A stretch of DNA of 64,000 nucleotides. Source: Methylomonas sp. UP202 (GTDB lineage: Bacteria; Pseudomonadota; Gammaproteobacteria; Methylococcales; Methylomonadaceae). The stretch spans positions 3,213,547 through 3,277,546 of the forward strand of contig NZ_CP123897.1 of assembly GCF_029910655.1 (NCBI RefSeq), written 5' to 3'. Of this stretch, positions 1 to 9,678 are shown one piece after another. Position numbers and translations under genes: made by a program. The notes beneath the pieces were generated by a model, which did no database searches, was not told where the DNA came from, and worked only from the letters and a program-made list of their open reading frames with translations. How positions within the stretch are numbered: the stretch's first letter is position 1; each line of letters opens with the position of its first letter.

Positions 1-1
1 G

Positions 2-1507
2 ACCGTTTATAGAGTCGGCTCGATTTCCAAGTTGTTTACCGATACCTTGGTGATGCAATTGGCCGAGCAAGGCAAACTGGATATCGACCAAGCTCTACAG
101 CGTTATTTGCCGAACTTTTCGATCAATTCGCGGTTCGCCGATACCGCCGCGATCACGCCGCGCAACATCATGAGCCATCATTCCGGATTGCCCGGCGACA
201 TCGTCAACGGCATGTGGACGCAACACCCTCGGCCGTTCGGACAATTGGTCGAGCAACTCAAATCCGAATACGTCAGCAACCCGGCCAACACGGTATTTTC
301 GTATTCCAATCTCGGCGTGACCTTGCTGGGCACGATGCTGGAAACGGTCAGCGCCACGCCGTTCAGCGTCTATGCCGATCGGCAATTACTCAAACCGCTG
401 GGCATGCGCACCGCTCGATTCGCGCCGGGACTCGAAGGCGAACTGGCGTCGAAATCCTACCGGTTCGGCGACGAAAAACCCGAAGCGCCGCTACGCGACA
501 TGCCGGCAGGCGGCTTGAATGCTAGTGTGTTGGACCTGAGCCGCTTCATGACGATGGTGTTTGCCGGCGGCGCGTCCGACGGCCGCCAGCTATTGAAACC
601 GCAAACCGTCGCGGCCATGCTGAAACCGCAAAACGCCGATGTGCCGCTCGATGCCGGCCTAAAGGTCGGTCTGGGCTGGATGTTGCGGGACAACTTAAAC
701 ATCGGGCCGATTGCCGAACACGGCGGCGCGACGCTGTACCAATTCAGCCTGTTGAGCTTGGCTACCGACCACAAAATCGGCGTCGTCGTGCTCAGCAACT
801 CGCCCAACCAAGCCTTGCAGAAGATCAACAACGCCGCGCTGAAACTGGCGGTCGCGATCAAAACCGGCCAAGCCTTCCGCGAAACCGAAACACCGGCTAT
901 CGAAACCCGCGCGCCAAACGCGGCCGAACAAAGCCAATTCGGCGGCCACTACGCGACGATGTTGGGCTACGTCGATGCCGCGAATACCGGTGACGGCATT
1001 TCCGCCGATTTGAACGGCAACTCGTTGGACATCGTGGTCCGCCCGGACGGCAAATTCGGTATTCGCTATTGGCTGCTGGGCTTTATTCCGATCCAACCGG
1101 AGGAACTGGCCGAGGTCGGTCTGTCGCTGAATGAGATTGCCGGCCGCCGGGTGCTGTTGGCTCATACAGAAGGCCAGACTGTTCCAATCGGCGAAAAAAT
1201 CGTCCCGACCGCGATACCGGCGGCTTGGCGGCGGCGCTTGGGCGACTACCGCATCGTCAATCTAGCCGACGGCGAAGCGATCGTTCCGGAGCGCTGCGCC
1301 TTGCGGGAACGCAACGGTTTTCTGGTGTTGGAATACGGGCTACCCAGCTTCGACATTGAAAAACAGACTTGGGCGCTCAAACCCATCGACGACGAGCAGG
1401 CCATTACCCACGGTCTGGGCCGCGGCATGGGCGACACCCTGCGCGTCGTCAAAATGGATGGCCGGGAGCTGATCGCCTATTCCGGCTATTTGTTGCAAAA
1501 GCAATAA
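2..1507 (+). CDS. Serine beta-lactamase-like hydrolase, 5' partial
   Basis: Class C beta-lactamase/penicillin-binding-protein fold (Beta-lactamase family, PF00144), cut by the window edge. The reading frame is open from the second base. Its first residues, T-V-Y-R-V-G-S-I-S-K, contain the SxxK nucleophile motif just upstream of the first usable TTG, so the real start lies outside the window. A Y-S-N motif (in FSYSNLGV) and an H-G-G motif (in EHGGATLY), the third box equivalent to KTG, follow at normal spacing. After the catalytic domain comes a C-terminal domain of about 190 residues that I do not recognise. Members include esterases, D-aminopeptidases and peptidases; the substrate cannot be told. 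The upstream signal peptide, if any, is not visible. Confidence 0.85.
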   Translation, partial: TVYRVGSISKLFTDTLVMQLAEQGKLDIDQALQRYLPNFSINSRFADTAAITPRNIMSHHSGLPGDIVNGMWTQHPRPFGQLVEQLKSEYVSNPANTVFSYSNLGVTLLGTMLETVSATPFSVYADRQLLKPLGMRTARFAPGLEGELASKSYRFGDEKPEAPLRDMPAGGLNASVLDLSRFMTMVFAGGASDGRQLLKPQTVAAMLKPQNADVPLDAGLKVGLGWMLRDNLNIGPIAEHGGATLYQFSLLSLATDHKIGVVVLSNSPNQALQKINNAALKLAVAIKTGQAFRETETPAIETRAPNAAEQSQFGGHYATMLGYVDAANTGDGISADLNGNSLDIVVRPDGKFGIRYWLLGFIPIQPEELAEVGLSLNEIAGRRVLLAHTEGQTVPIGEKIVPTAIPAAWRRRLGDYRIVNLADGEAIVPERCALRERNGFLVLEYGLPSFDIEKQTWALKPIDDEQAITHGLGRGMGDTLRVVKMDGRELIAYSGYLLQKQ

Positions 1508-1566
1508 TCAGGCGCCGGCGGGCGCTAGAAAAACCGGATTGCGGTATCGCTATACCGAGGGCTATA

Positions 1567-1597
1567 GTGAATCCGCGCGACTGAGTCGCGGATTCAC
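1567..1597. terminator. Hairpin between convergent genes
   Basis: An 11-bp perfect stem (GTGAATCCGCG pairing with CGCGGATTCAC) around a 9-nt loop lies between the end of the beta-lactamase-like gene and the convergent zinc-ribbon gene. No T tract follows on either strand, so it is either a weak bidirectional terminator or a dispersed palindrome. Confidence 0.35.
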
Positions 1598-1712
1598 TGA
1601 TTGCTGGCGCATCCATTCCTGTTAAGCGCCAAAAGCCGATCGTTTTGGAGTGAAACCGGCCTAAAGCTAGCCCAACGCGCCAAGCAACACCCAACATGCA
1701 GCGGAGATCGTC

Positions 1713-1844
1713 ATGAAAATTCTAAAGCCAGCCAAGCGCATCGACTCACAACCGAGACTTACAAGCATTGACGGCACTTGGATTCCGGAAATCGTGTTCT
1801 TTAGCTTATTTCTGATCGATTGGTACTTGGGTTTTCCGATTTGA
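1713..1844 (+). CDS. Possible 43-aa small protein
   Basis: A short open frame with a good ribosome-binding site (GGAG, 7 nt before the ATG). It encodes a basic N-terminus followed by a hydrophobic, aromatic-rich C-terminus (ends F-F-S-L-F-L-I-D-W-Y-L-G-F-P-I). It overlaps the 3' end of the opposing zinc-ribbon gene by 44 nt. No family recognised. The ribosome-binding site is the main support; the length allows chance occurrence. Confidence 0.25.
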   Translation: MKILKPAKRIDSQPRLTSIDGTWIPEIVFFSLFLIDWYLGFPI

Positions 1845-2250
1845 ACGACGGAGGCGGCGGCGTATCCACCGCGCCCGCCAACTGGTCGATCATCTCGCCA
1901 AACCGACTTAAGGCATCGTTGCCGCCTTGAAGATCGTGTAACAGACACAGAGTCGCGCGCGCCTCCGGCCAACGCTGCTGGCCCAATTGTTCATAAAGCG
2001 CCCGGTACAGCTGCCGGATCAAAAAACCGTGCAACAGTTTGGCCGGCGGCGTTTGCTTAAAACTCAACGAACGTAACAGCGCCGGCACCGCGATGGCCGG
2101 CCGGCCGGCCGCGAGACTTTGCATAGCGACGCTCAACCATTGTTCGGCCAAGCTTTCGCAACCCAGGATTTGCCGTAATTCGACGCCGCAACGCGGGCAC
2201 GCCGAGGCCGTTCCGAGCCGGGCATTGCAGGCCGGACAGCGCTGTATCAC
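1801..2250 (-). CDS. Zinc-ribbon protein of the Hsp70 cassette
   Basis: 149 residues. A GTG start overlaps the TGA of the upstream Hsp70 gene (GTGA), which implies translational coupling; a longer upstream frame exists but would run inside hsp70. The N-terminus carries a four-cysteine zinc ribbon (CPAC ... CPRC at about residues 4-22). The rest is predicted mostly helical with leucine- and alanine-rich segments, and the tail is low in complexity with a run of prolines. The function is unknown. Position as the last gene of the Hsp70/GrpE/J/TPR operon suggests a cofactor or client adaptor of that chaperone. This is inference from context only. Confidence 0.7.
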   Translation of the reverse strand: MIQRCPACNARLGTASACPRCGVELRQILGCESLAEQWLSVAMQSLAAGRPAIAVPALLRSLSFKQTPPAKLLHGFLIRQLYRALYEQLGQQRWPEARATLCLLHDLQGGNDALSRFGEMIDQLAGAVDTPPPPSFKSENPSTNRSEIS

Positions 2251-3983
2251 GATTCCAGGTAGTAGATGATGTCGTTCAAACGTTCGACCGGCTCGCGCAG
2301 CCCGGCCTCGTCGCCGTTTTCCAGACAAGTCGAGATGGCTTCGATCAGATCGACCATGTCTTCCTTGTCTTCGGCGGAGACGGTGTCGAACAAGGCTTCG
2401 GCTTTCTTGATGACTTGCCGCGCGGCGGCCACGGCCGGGCTGTCGACGGTCCGTTCAGTTTCACCGGCGGCTTCGCCGAACAAGCCATCGATACGCTGTT
2501 TGGCGCTGCCCAGTTCGCCGCTATCGAAGCGGGAGATCGCATTGTTGATCGTGATGGCTTTTTCCTTGCCGGAGGCTTTCTCCCGCGCCGAAACATGCAA
2601 GATGCCGTTCAAATCCAGGTCCAGCGTCAAGGTGATGACGTTGCCGGCCGGCACGTCCAACAAACCTTCGACCAAAAACTCACCTATTTCGACGTTGTTC
2701 AGCGCATCCGGGTCCTCGCCTTGAAAAATCCGCACGTTCACTTCGCGCTGATTGTCGTGATAGGTCTCGAAAGCTTCGGACTTGCGCACCGGCAACACGC
2801 TGTTTTTATGTACGATGGGCACGTACTGATACGGATAGGGCATGCCGTCCAGATAGCCGACCGCACAAGTGCCGAAGCTGTACGGCGTCACGTCGACCAA
2901 GACCGTACCGATGTTCTCGCCGTTAATCATCGCCGCCTGCATTGCCGCCCCCATCGCCACGCACAGGTCGGGATCGACTTCGCCATGCGGCTCGAAACCG
3001 AATTCGTCGAACAAACGCTCGCGGATGCACGGCGTGCGCGTCGAGCCGCCGACCAGGATGATTTCGTCTATATCCGAGGCGATCAATTTGGCGCCCTTCA
3101 GCGCGATGTGGGTCGCGTCCAGCGTGGCGTTGATGTGGTCGGCGATCAGCTCTTCGTATTCCGCACGCGCCAATTCCATCGTCAAATGCAGCGGCGTGCC
3201 TTGGCGCTCCAGCAAATATTCTTCCTCTATCGTCGCAAACGGCTCGTCGGACAAGCGCAGTTTCGCCTGCTCCGCCGCCCGGCTGATACGCGCCATCGCC
3301 TTGCCGTGCGGCTCGACTTCGATGCCGAATTGCTCGCGGATATTCGCCAGGATGCGATCGACGATCAGTTGGTCGAAATCGTCGCCGCCCAGGTGATTGT
3401 CGCCATGGCTGGCCAGCACCTCGACGACACCGCTCTGCACGTTGACCACCGACACGTCGAAGGTGCCGCCGCCCAAGTCGTACACCAGCATACGCTTGGC
3501 GTCGAGCTGGCCGGCACCGTAAACCAGCGCGGCGGCGGTCGGCTCGTTGATCATCCGCACCACCTCCAGCCCTGCGATTTCCCCGGCTTCGCGGGTCGCC
3601 TGACGCTGGGCGTCGGAAAAATAGGCCGGTACGGTAATCACCGCCTTGGCTATAGGCCGGCCGACATAGGCTTCGGCAATCGCCTTCAAGCGTTTCAGGA
3701 TGATCGCGGAGATTTCCTGCGGCGTGTAAGCCTGACCGGCCATCGTGACTCGCGCGTCCTGACCCATCAAGCGCTTGATCGACTTGACCGTTCGTTCCGG
3801 ATATATCAGGTATTGATTGCGGGCGCTGGCGCCGACCAATATCTCGCCGTTACCGTCTAGCCCGACGAAAGATGGCAAAATCTTGCTGCCGTTGTCGGCG
3901 ATCACGGTGACCTTGCCGTTTTCGACAATCGCCACTTCCGAGTTCGTGGTCCCTAGATCGATGCCGATGATGATGTCGTTCAT
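2247..3983 (-). CDS. Hsp70-family chaperone (second DnaK-like)
   Basis: A 578-residue Hsp70, shorter than housekeeping DnaK (about 638) because the C-terminal lid is reduced; it ends without an EEVD-type tail. The ATPase domain is intact: phosphate-1 loop IDLGTTNS near residues 8-15, INEPTAAALVYG, and DLGGGTFDVSV for phosphate 2. A recognisable beta substrate-binding domain follows from about residue 380. It sits 17 nt after a GrpE-like gene in an operon with a degenerate J protein and a TPR protein. This indicates a specialised chaperone machine rather than the general dnaKJ locus. The substrate is unknown. Paralogues of this type (HscC-like and other Hsp70s) are often dedicated to a few clients. 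Confidence 0.9.
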   Translation of the reverse strand: MNDIIIGIDLGTTNSEVAIVENGKVTVIADNGSKILPSFVGLDGNGEILVGASARNQYLIYPERTVKSIKRLMGQDARVTMAGQAYTPQEISAIILKRLKAIAEAYVGRPIAKAVITVPAYFSDAQRQATREAGEIAGLEVVRMINEPTAAALVYGAGQLDAKRMLVYDLGGGTFDVSVVNVQSGVVEVLASHGDNHLGGDDFDQLIVDRILANIREQFGIEVEPHGKAMARISRAAEQAKLRLSDEPFATIEEEYLLERQGTPLHLTMELARAEYEELIADHINATLDATHIALKGAKLIASDIDEIILVGGSTRTPCIRERLFDEFGFEPHGEVDPDLCVAMGAAMQAAMINGENIGTVLVDVTPYSFGTCAVGYLDGMPYPYQYVPIVHKNSVLPVRKSEAFETYHDNQREVNVRIFQGEDPDALNNVEIGEFLVEGLLDVPAGNVITLTLDLDLNGILHVSAREKASGKEKAITINNAISRFDSGELGSAKQRIDGLFGEAAGETERTVDSPAVAAARQVIKKAEALFDTVSAEDKEDMVDLIEAISTCLENGDEAGLREPVERLNDIIYYLES

Positions 3984-4000
3984 ATGTGTTCCCTGAATGC

Positions 4001-4651
4001 TTAAAGTTTATTGACTTTGACTTCCGCCAATCGCAACACTTGATCTTCGAGTAAAAATCCCTTGCGCAGCTCTTCGAGCACGACGGCGTTTTCCAGCGCC
4101 GGATCGGCGCCGATCGCGACCGTCGTCATGGTCCGCGCGTCGAAGGGCTGGCCGACGCAATCGATCGCAAACACCCGCCGGCGCTGCAGCATTTGTTCCA
4201 GACGCTTCAGCGTAATTTCCTGGCCTTCGCCAACGCTGGCGATGAAACCTACGTCCTGTTTTTTGGAATGCCGGAACAAACCATCGACCGGCCGATAGTT
4301 CTGCAAAGCCCGATGGCCGGCATCGAGCCGGTCGTAAATATCCAGCCATTCCAGTAACATCGCTCGCTCAACCCCACGGCGTTGTTGTTCTAGGCGTTCG
4401 TTGGCTTTCGCCAGTTCGTCCGCCAGGGCTCGATTGTCGGCCTTCAGGGTTACGACGGCATCGCTCAAGCTGTCCAGCGTGGCTTTGAATTGCCGCGACT
4501 CGGCCTTGACTTCGGTTTTCAGGCCGGCCAAATCGCTGAATAAGGCGGTCAAATCCGGTTGGTCGATTGCGGTCAGGTGAGCGAAGTCGGTTTCTTGAAG
4601 ATACTGATGCAAGGCTGCCAGCAATTCGTCTTGCGGGGTTTCTGTCGTCAT
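4001..4651 (-). CDS. GrpE-like nucleotide exchange factor
   Basis: 216 residues. The N-terminal half is a long predicted coiled coil (heptads around residues 50-95). It is followed by a GrpE head-like region with a G-Q-P-F-D-A segment and a C-terminal VLRLAEVKV that matches the end of GrpE. GrpE normally opens the Hsp70 nucleotide-binding domain to release ADP. This copy is divergent and lies directly upstream of its Hsp70. Its ATG overlaps the stop of the preceding J-like gene by four bases, so the two are translationally coupled. The divergent sequence makes it a cassette-specific exchange factor rather than housekeeping grpE. Confidence 0.8.
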   Translation of the reverse strand: MTTETPQDELLAALHQYLQETDFAHLTAIDQPDLTALFSDLAGLKTEVKAESRQFKATLDSLSDAVVTLKADNRALADELAKANERLEQQRRGVERAMLLEWLDIYDRLDAGHRALQNYRPVDGLFRHSKKQDVGFIASVGEGQEITLKRLEQMLQRRRVFAIDCVGQPFDARTMTTVAIGADPALENAVVLEELRKGFLLEDQVLRLAEVKVNKL

Positions 4652-4983
4652 GATGGCGTTTTAGTCAATTCAGCGAGCGATTTTTCGATGGACAGCGTGC
4701 TCAATAGTTTTAAGAAATCGTCCGTAGCCATAGTCCCGCCAATGCGCGGTTGGCCGAAGGCTTGCATCGGTAACGCGTCGAAATCGACATGCGGCACATG
4801 AAACAAGGCGTGGCGCAAGCGGCAGTCTTGGTCCTTAATCGCTTCGAAAGCCTCTTGAATTTCACGAAAGCGCGCGGCATCGCGGTCGGGCGGATTGTCC
4901 TTGACCCTTTGCAAATAGGCTTGTTTGATGTCGGCGTCGCTGGCCTGTTCGGGCACGCCGAGAATGCTATACGGTGAAATCAT
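4648..4983 (-). CDS. J-like protein lacking HPD
   Basis: 111 residues with an N-terminal J-domain pattern: Y-S-I-L-G-V, then D-I-K-Q-A-Y-L, then F-R-E-I-Q-E-A-F. The His-Pro-Asp tripeptide that triggers Hsp70 ATPase is replaced by Pro-Pro-Asp at residues 31-33. There is no G/F region or zinc-finger domain. HPD-less J proteins usually act as scaffolds or regulators rather than ATPase stimulators. The gene lies between the TPR gene (6 nt upstream) and the GrpE-like gene (overlapping). How this Hsp70 is stimulated is therefore an open question; a separate full DnaJ may serve it. Confidence 0.75.
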   Translation of the reverse strand: MISPYSILGVPEQASDADIKQAYLQRVKDNPPDRDAARFREIQEAFEAIKDQDCRLRHALFHVPHVDFDALPMQAFGQPRIGGTMATDDFLKLLSTLSIEKSLAELTKTPS

Positions 4984-4989
4984 CGGTAC

Positions 4990-7485
4990 TCAATTGAAAG
5001 GCAGCGAATACTGCGGAGAATCGTGAATGAAGCGAGCAACGATGTCGTCGAAACCGACGCCGATCTCGATTTTCAGTTCCTCGGCGGCGGCGAATATCGT
5101 CACACACCATAGGAAGTCTTGATTCATGAACAAGATCGCCAGGCTTTGCTCATCGCGGCCGTTACCGTATTGACGCATGATTTGGGCGACGAACTGCTCG
5201 GGACCGCGCTTGCGCACCAGCTCCTCGATTTTCTTTTCGATACGCTTGAACACGGCATCTGGAACGTGGCCGAACAAATCTTCTATCGGATCGTCGCTAA
5301 GCGGCGGCCGGTCGAAATCCTCAATATCATCCGCCGACGGCAATAGCTCGACGCCCCCGCTGGCCCGTTCGAGCAGGCGCTCGATCATCGCGGCGATCTT
5401 ATGGTCACCTGCCGCCCGCGCATCGTCCAACGCGGTATTCAAGCGGTATACGCTCATGAAATCCAGGTGGCTGGCATCGCCTTGGCATTCGGCCAGCGTC
5501 CGGTAATATAGCCAGGCCGGCTTAGGCCAACGGGCATGGCCCGCCTTGGCAGCGTGCTTCAATAGTTCGTAATGGCCGATCGTCTCCAAAGACTGGCACC
5601 AAGCCAATAATTCCGCTTCATGTTCCAACAACCATTCCAGCGACTTTTTCAGCGGCGCCTTGATTTTATCCAGAACCTTGAACAACAAGGTGTTGTCGTC
5701 CAATTGCTCGTCGTAATAGCCTATCGACGCGATCAAGCGCTGCAATTGCGGGGCGGACAGCAGATAGTCCTTTAGAGGGGGCAGCGCGCGGCTAAGCGCC
5801 TGCGTCGGCAGTTCCAACAAACCGGCTTCGATTTGCGCTTGAAAATGCATGTTGATCGGATCGTCATGCAGACTTGCCAAGGTATCGACGATGCGTTGCA
5901 AGCCCTGGGTTTTGTCTTCGGCAACCCACAAATAAAAACCGCGCAACAAATCGGCCTGGCGGCGCAGGCTTTTATCGATGGTCAATTGTTCGGCCGCTTG
6001 AATTTCCTTCTCCACCAAATGAAACTTCTCGGTTTTGATCAAACGACGGGCATGGGCCAAGTGATTGGCAAACAATAGCTGTTTAGCCAAGGTATTGACC
6101 GGATCGATCTTCAGCAAGGCTTTGGCATAGGCTGCGGCCTTTTTGAAGGCTTTTCTGGCTGCGGCGGATTTGGCCGCCCGCACCAGTAAATCGGTATCGG
6201 CCGGAAAACGTTGCAGACCGCGTTCCAGCCAGTGCGCGTACTGAGCCGGGTCCGGCCGGTGTTCCTGATAAATCGTCAGAAGGTTCAGGTAGCTTTGTCG
6301 GTCGTCGGGATCGTATACCAAGCTGTCGGCCAACATGGCCGCCGCTTCGCCGGGATAGGCCTTGTCGGCCATGTGCCTGAGGATCAACGCGACTTTGCGG
6401 TCATTGGCCGGCCGGTCTTTTTTTAGAATATCGATGCAGCGGTCCCAGAAAAAGCCGGCGTCGTAGTCGTTTCCGGCTTGTTCGTGCAATAAGGCTTGCA
6501 AACGGTTTTCCTCGAACGAATCCTTGCCGGCAAAATGCTTGAAGTAGTCCTTCTCGCCGCCCGGATACTCGGCCAGCGCTCCCAGGCAATAGGCTTGCGC
6601 GGCATCGTCGCCGAATACGTCGCGATATTGCAGGACCAGATTGAAGCGCGCCTTGGCGTCGGGCTGGCCGTTGAGTTTGACCAGCGCTTCCAATAATTGG
6701 CTCTGGCGGGCATTAAGACCTTTGGCCTGAGCAACGATGCGGCGTTGATTGTGCTCCAGCGCCGACACGCTGGCGACGAAATCCGCGCCAGATTGCCGAT
6801 ACGCCACACAAGCCTTAACCAGCGCTTGATAAGGCGATTCGTCGGGAATTTTGGCTAACAGGGCCGAAGCTGGTTCGAAATCCGCGCCCTCCAGCAGTTG
6901 CGCTTTCAGCAAGCTGCGCAAATCGCGAAACGCCGAACGAAACGGCAATGGTTTCAAGGCCTGCTCGCAGCCCTCTCGCTCGCCGTTGCTATACGCCGCC
7001 AGCGCTTCGCTGACCCATTGCCAATGCTTGAGCAATGCGCAATCGTGGGGCAAATGCGGCACCAGCTCCGTATCCCCGGAGACCAGCAGCATCCCCAGAT
7101 ATGCCGAAAGCACCGGAAACTCTTCGTCCAACTGCCGAGCGTTCAACCCATCCAATAGGGCGTAGGCCTTGCGCTGGTTTTTGCCGGCCAACAGCCACAA
7201 CACATAAACGTCTTGCGCTTGCGGCGGCGCGTCAGCATGGGCGGCATAATTTTCCCAAAGTACGCAAGCTTCCTTGAACATGGCCTTGGCCGCCATCCCC
7301 CAAGCCCGTTGCAAATAGCAATCGGCCAAATAGCGTTTGGTCTCGGCATCGCCCGACTGTTTCAACAACTCCTTGAACAGATCGCCGGCTTCCTTGTAGC
7401 GTCCCTCGGCATAGTGCGCCCTGGCTTTTTCCGACAGGGTCGACTCGGCAATCGCGGCGGAAATTTTCTGGATAATTTTTTTCAT
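4990..7485 (-). CDS. Large TPR-repeat protein of Hsp70 cassette
   Basis: 831 residues, helical throughout, with tetratricopeptide-like repeats (for example ARAHYAEGRYKEAGDLFKEL near the start and similar helix pairs through about residue 450). The ATG start was chosen over an in-frame TTG seven codons upstream; neither has a strong ribosome-binding site. It is the first gene of the chaperone cassette, so it may be the scaffold or client-recognition subunit. No signal peptide or transmembrane helix is evident, so it should be cytoplasmic. The C-terminal 200 residues do not show clear TPRs and I do not recognise them. Confidence 0.75.
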   Translation of the reverse strand: MKKIIQKISAAIAESTLSEKARAHYAEGRYKEAGDLFKELLKQSGDAETKRYLADCYLQRAWGMAAKAMFKEACVLWENYAAHADAPPQAQDVYVLWLLAGKNQRKAYALLDGLNARQLDEEFPVLSAYLGMLLVSGDTELVPHLPHDCALLKHWQWVSEALAAYSNGEREGCEQALKPLPFRSAFRDLRSLLKAQLLEGADFEPASALLAKIPDESPYQALVKACVAYRQSGADFVASVSALEHNQRRIVAQAKGLNARQSQLLEALVKLNGQPDAKARFNLVLQYRDVFGDDAAQAYCLGALAEYPGGEKDYFKHFAGKDSFEENRLQALLHEQAGNDYDAGFFWDRCIDILKKDRPANDRKVALILRHMADKAYPGEAAAMLADSLVYDPDDRQSYLNLLTIYQEHRPDPAQYAHWLERGLQRFPADTDLLVRAAKSAAARKAFKKAAAYAKALLKIDPVNTLAKQLLFANHLAHARRLIKTEKFHLVEKEIQAAEQLTIDKSLRRQADLLRGFYLWVAEDKTQGLQRIVDTLASLHDDPINMHFQAQIEAGLLELPTQALSRALPPLKDYLLSAPQLQRLIASIGYYDEQLDDNTLLFKVLDKIKAPLKKSLEWLLEHEAELLAWCQSLETIGHYELLKHAAKAGHARWPKPAWLYYRTLAECQGDASHLDFMSVYRLNTALDDARAAGDHKIAAMIERLLERASGGVELLPSADDIEDFDRPPLSDDPIEDLFGHVPDAVFKRIEKKIEELVRKRGPEQFVAQIMRQYGNGRDEQSLAILFMNQDFLWCVTIFAAAEELKIEIGVGFDDIVARFIHDSPQYSLPFN

Positions 7486-7676
7486 GGTGGCGCCGTCAAT
7501 GGCCAATACGTGAAGGGCCGCATTATAAAGCAGTTCAAACCCGGTCGACCGTTCGCGCGTTTTGCCGCACCGAAGCCTCCAACCCGGCGCGGCAAGAATC
7601 GCTCAGTCCCGATCGCCAACCGCCGACCGCGCGAGCGAACGCTTACTGCTCACGCGTGGCTGCCTCGGATCCCGCG

Positions 7677-9248
7677 TCAGACATTGACGTCGCGCAGATT
7701 CGCTTGATAGGTGCGCACCCGGTTGCGGCCTTCGGCTTTGGCGTAATACATCGCCAAATCCGCGCAATCCACCAAACGCTGCGCGTTGTCGGCATGGTCA
7801 GGGTAGATCGCCACGCCGATGCTGGCGGAAATTTCCAGCGTCAAACCGTCGATTTCGAACGGCACACTCATTTCATGGCGGATTTTTTCGGCGATCTCCA
7901 ACGCGTTCCGCTCGGTCTTGATCGCCGGCAGCAGCACGACGAACTCGTCGCCGCCGAGCCGGGCCGGCGAGTCCGACTTGCGCAGGCAACGGTAAAGCCG
8001 CTCGGCCACCGCTTTCAGCAACTGATCGCCAACGCCGTGGCCGTAGGTGTCGTTGACCGGTTTGAAGCGATCCAGATCGACAAACATCAGGGCCAGCCGG
8101 CTCCGCTCCCGTTCGGCGCTAGCAATGGCGTGCTGCACTCTATCGCGAAACAGCGAGCGATTCGGCAAACCGGTCAAAACGTCGTGATAGGCCAAATGCT
8201 GGTTTCTGTCCTCGGCGATCTTACGGTCTGTAATATCGTAAAACCAGATCAATAGCGCCGGCTTGCCCTGATATTCCACCGGAAAATACGACGCCAGCGT
8301 CCATTTAACCCAAGCGCTGCCCCGGGGGGCATGCAACTCCACCAGTTGATTGGTGACCTGTTCGCCATTGCCCAGACGCTCCAACACCGCCGCGTACGCA
8401 TCTGGACTAGCGTAATAACTGGCGGTAAACGCGCCGATAGCCCGCTCCGGAGAAGTATCGATCAATGAGGCGTAACTATTGTTGGCAAACATCACCCGAC
8501 CGTTGGCGGTGTCCTCGATGCAAGTCGCGACCGGACTGCTCTCCAGCATCTGCCGAAAGCGCTGCTCGTTGTCGGTCGCCTGCATCCGCAAGCGAAAGTT
8601 TTCCGCCAGCTGCCGACTCGATTGCCGGGAACTGGCTAACAGGAAAAACAGGAACAAGGTTTCCATCGCACTCATGCCCTGCGAAATGGCATCGCGCTGC
8701 ATTGCCAGAAACACGATTTGCGGCACCAACACCGTCAATAAAAATCCGACCACCGAAAAGCTATCGACCGCCAACGTGGCGGCGGCACCGGCGCATAAGC
8801 CGCCCAACGCGAAGGACACGTAAATTTCATGGCTGATGTCGCCAACCGGCGCCAGCAGCAAACCTCCGACGCCCCAGACCATACCGGCGGCGATAGTGCC
8901 GAACCGAAACCAGAACAACCAAGCTTCGACGCCGGCCGGGTCGATACCGGCATCGGGCCGGCGCCGCCACACCAACAGCAGCAAGGTTCTGGCCAGCAAC
9001 ACGGCGGCCAACACCGCAAACCAGTCGAACAACCGGGCATTGCGGATTTCCGTCGCCAATACCGCCGCCAATATGCAGGCCAGCAAACCGCTGATGGTCA
9101 GCGAGAACGGCAGATTCTCGAACAGCAATCTCACCCGTTCGCGTCGTTCGGCGGCAACGGCGGAACGCGATACACAGGTCGACGCCGACAGACTAGCCAT
9201 TGGCAAGTCCGCGCCGTTCCCCCCCCATGGCTGACTGCGCTTATCCAC
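7677..9248 (-). CDS. Membrane PAS-GGDEF diguanylate cyclase
   Basis: 523 residues. About five hydrophobic segments (residues 48-205) form a membrane sensor module. A PAS domain follows (about 225-345), then a GGDEF domain (about 350-515). The active site is intact (R-L-G-G-D-E-F, GGDEF at 432-436), and an RxxD inhibitory site (R-K-S-D) sits at the correct distance upstream. The enzyme should make cyclic di-GMP from GTP and be feedback-inhibited by product. There is no EAL domain. The GTG start has a strong AGGGGAG ribosome-binding site at 7 nt; an ATG sixteen codons later is the alternative. The gene appears monocistronic. Confidence 0.92.
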   Translation of the reverse strand: MDKRSQPWGGNGADLPMASLSASTCVSRSAVAAERRERVRLLFENLPFSLTISGLLACILAAVLATEIRNARLFDWFAVLAAVLLARTLLLLVWRRRPDAGIDPAGVEAWLFWFRFGTIAAGMVWGVGGLLLAPVGDISHEIYVSFALGGLCAGAAATLAVDSFSVVGFLLTVLVPQIVFLAMQRDAISQGMSAMETLFLFFLLASSRQSSRQLAENFRLRMQATDNEQRFRQMLESSPVATCIEDTANGRVMFANNSYASLIDTSPERAIGAFTASYYASPDAYAAVLERLGNGEQVTNQLVELHAPRGSAWVKWTLASYFPVEYQGKPALLIWFYDITDRKIAEDRNQHLAYHDVLTGLPNRSLFRDRVQHAIASAERERSRLALMFVDLDRFKPVNDTYGHGVGDQLLKAVAERLYRCLRKSDSPARLGGDEFVVLLPAIKTERNALEIAEKIRHEMSVPFEIDGLTLEISASIGVAIYPDHADNAQRLVDCADLAMYYAKAEGRNRVRTYQANLRDVNV

Positions 9249-9678
9249 GGTGACGCTCCCCTGAGTCTAATGCGGATACGAAGGTCTTGGTTCGAGCGCC
9301 GCCCCGCGACGCCGGGCCAATGGCCCGAAATCGACGATGGCGAGCCGCGGCGGTTAGTCTAGCTTGTTCACCCGGCGCGGACGCTCGGCATCCGCCCGGC
9401 TGATGACGTGGACCTACGGCGGAGCCGGCTCACGATCGGAACACGCTGGCTTAAGCCTCCAGCACGCTTTTTTCATGTCCGAGCGCTTTCGATCGCGGCT
9501 GAAGCCGTTCCTACGCCCAGCTATCCATTTTCCGCGACGAAAATCTTTTCATGACCGTTAGTTTGGTACAACTTGCCGGAATGTAAACGCCGCCGACCGG
9601 AAATGCGCCGGGGCGGCCTGAAACAACCGCCAATGCTGGGAAGGCCTCGCCGAGCCGCAAGGGCTCGAAGACCGAGGA
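9249..9678. other. Intergenic stretch without supported genes
   Basis: About 430 bases between the diguanylate cyclase start and the end of the next minus-strand gene. The open frames here are short and GC-rich with no recognisable product or ribosome-binding site. It should contain the cyclase promoter. I see no convincing terminator or repeat. Confidence 0.5.

Noticed and set aside
2415-3860. 481-codon plus-strand frame
   Set aside because: Antisense shadow of the Hsp70 gene; no recognisable domain, His/Arg/Asp-rich composition typical of the reverse frame.
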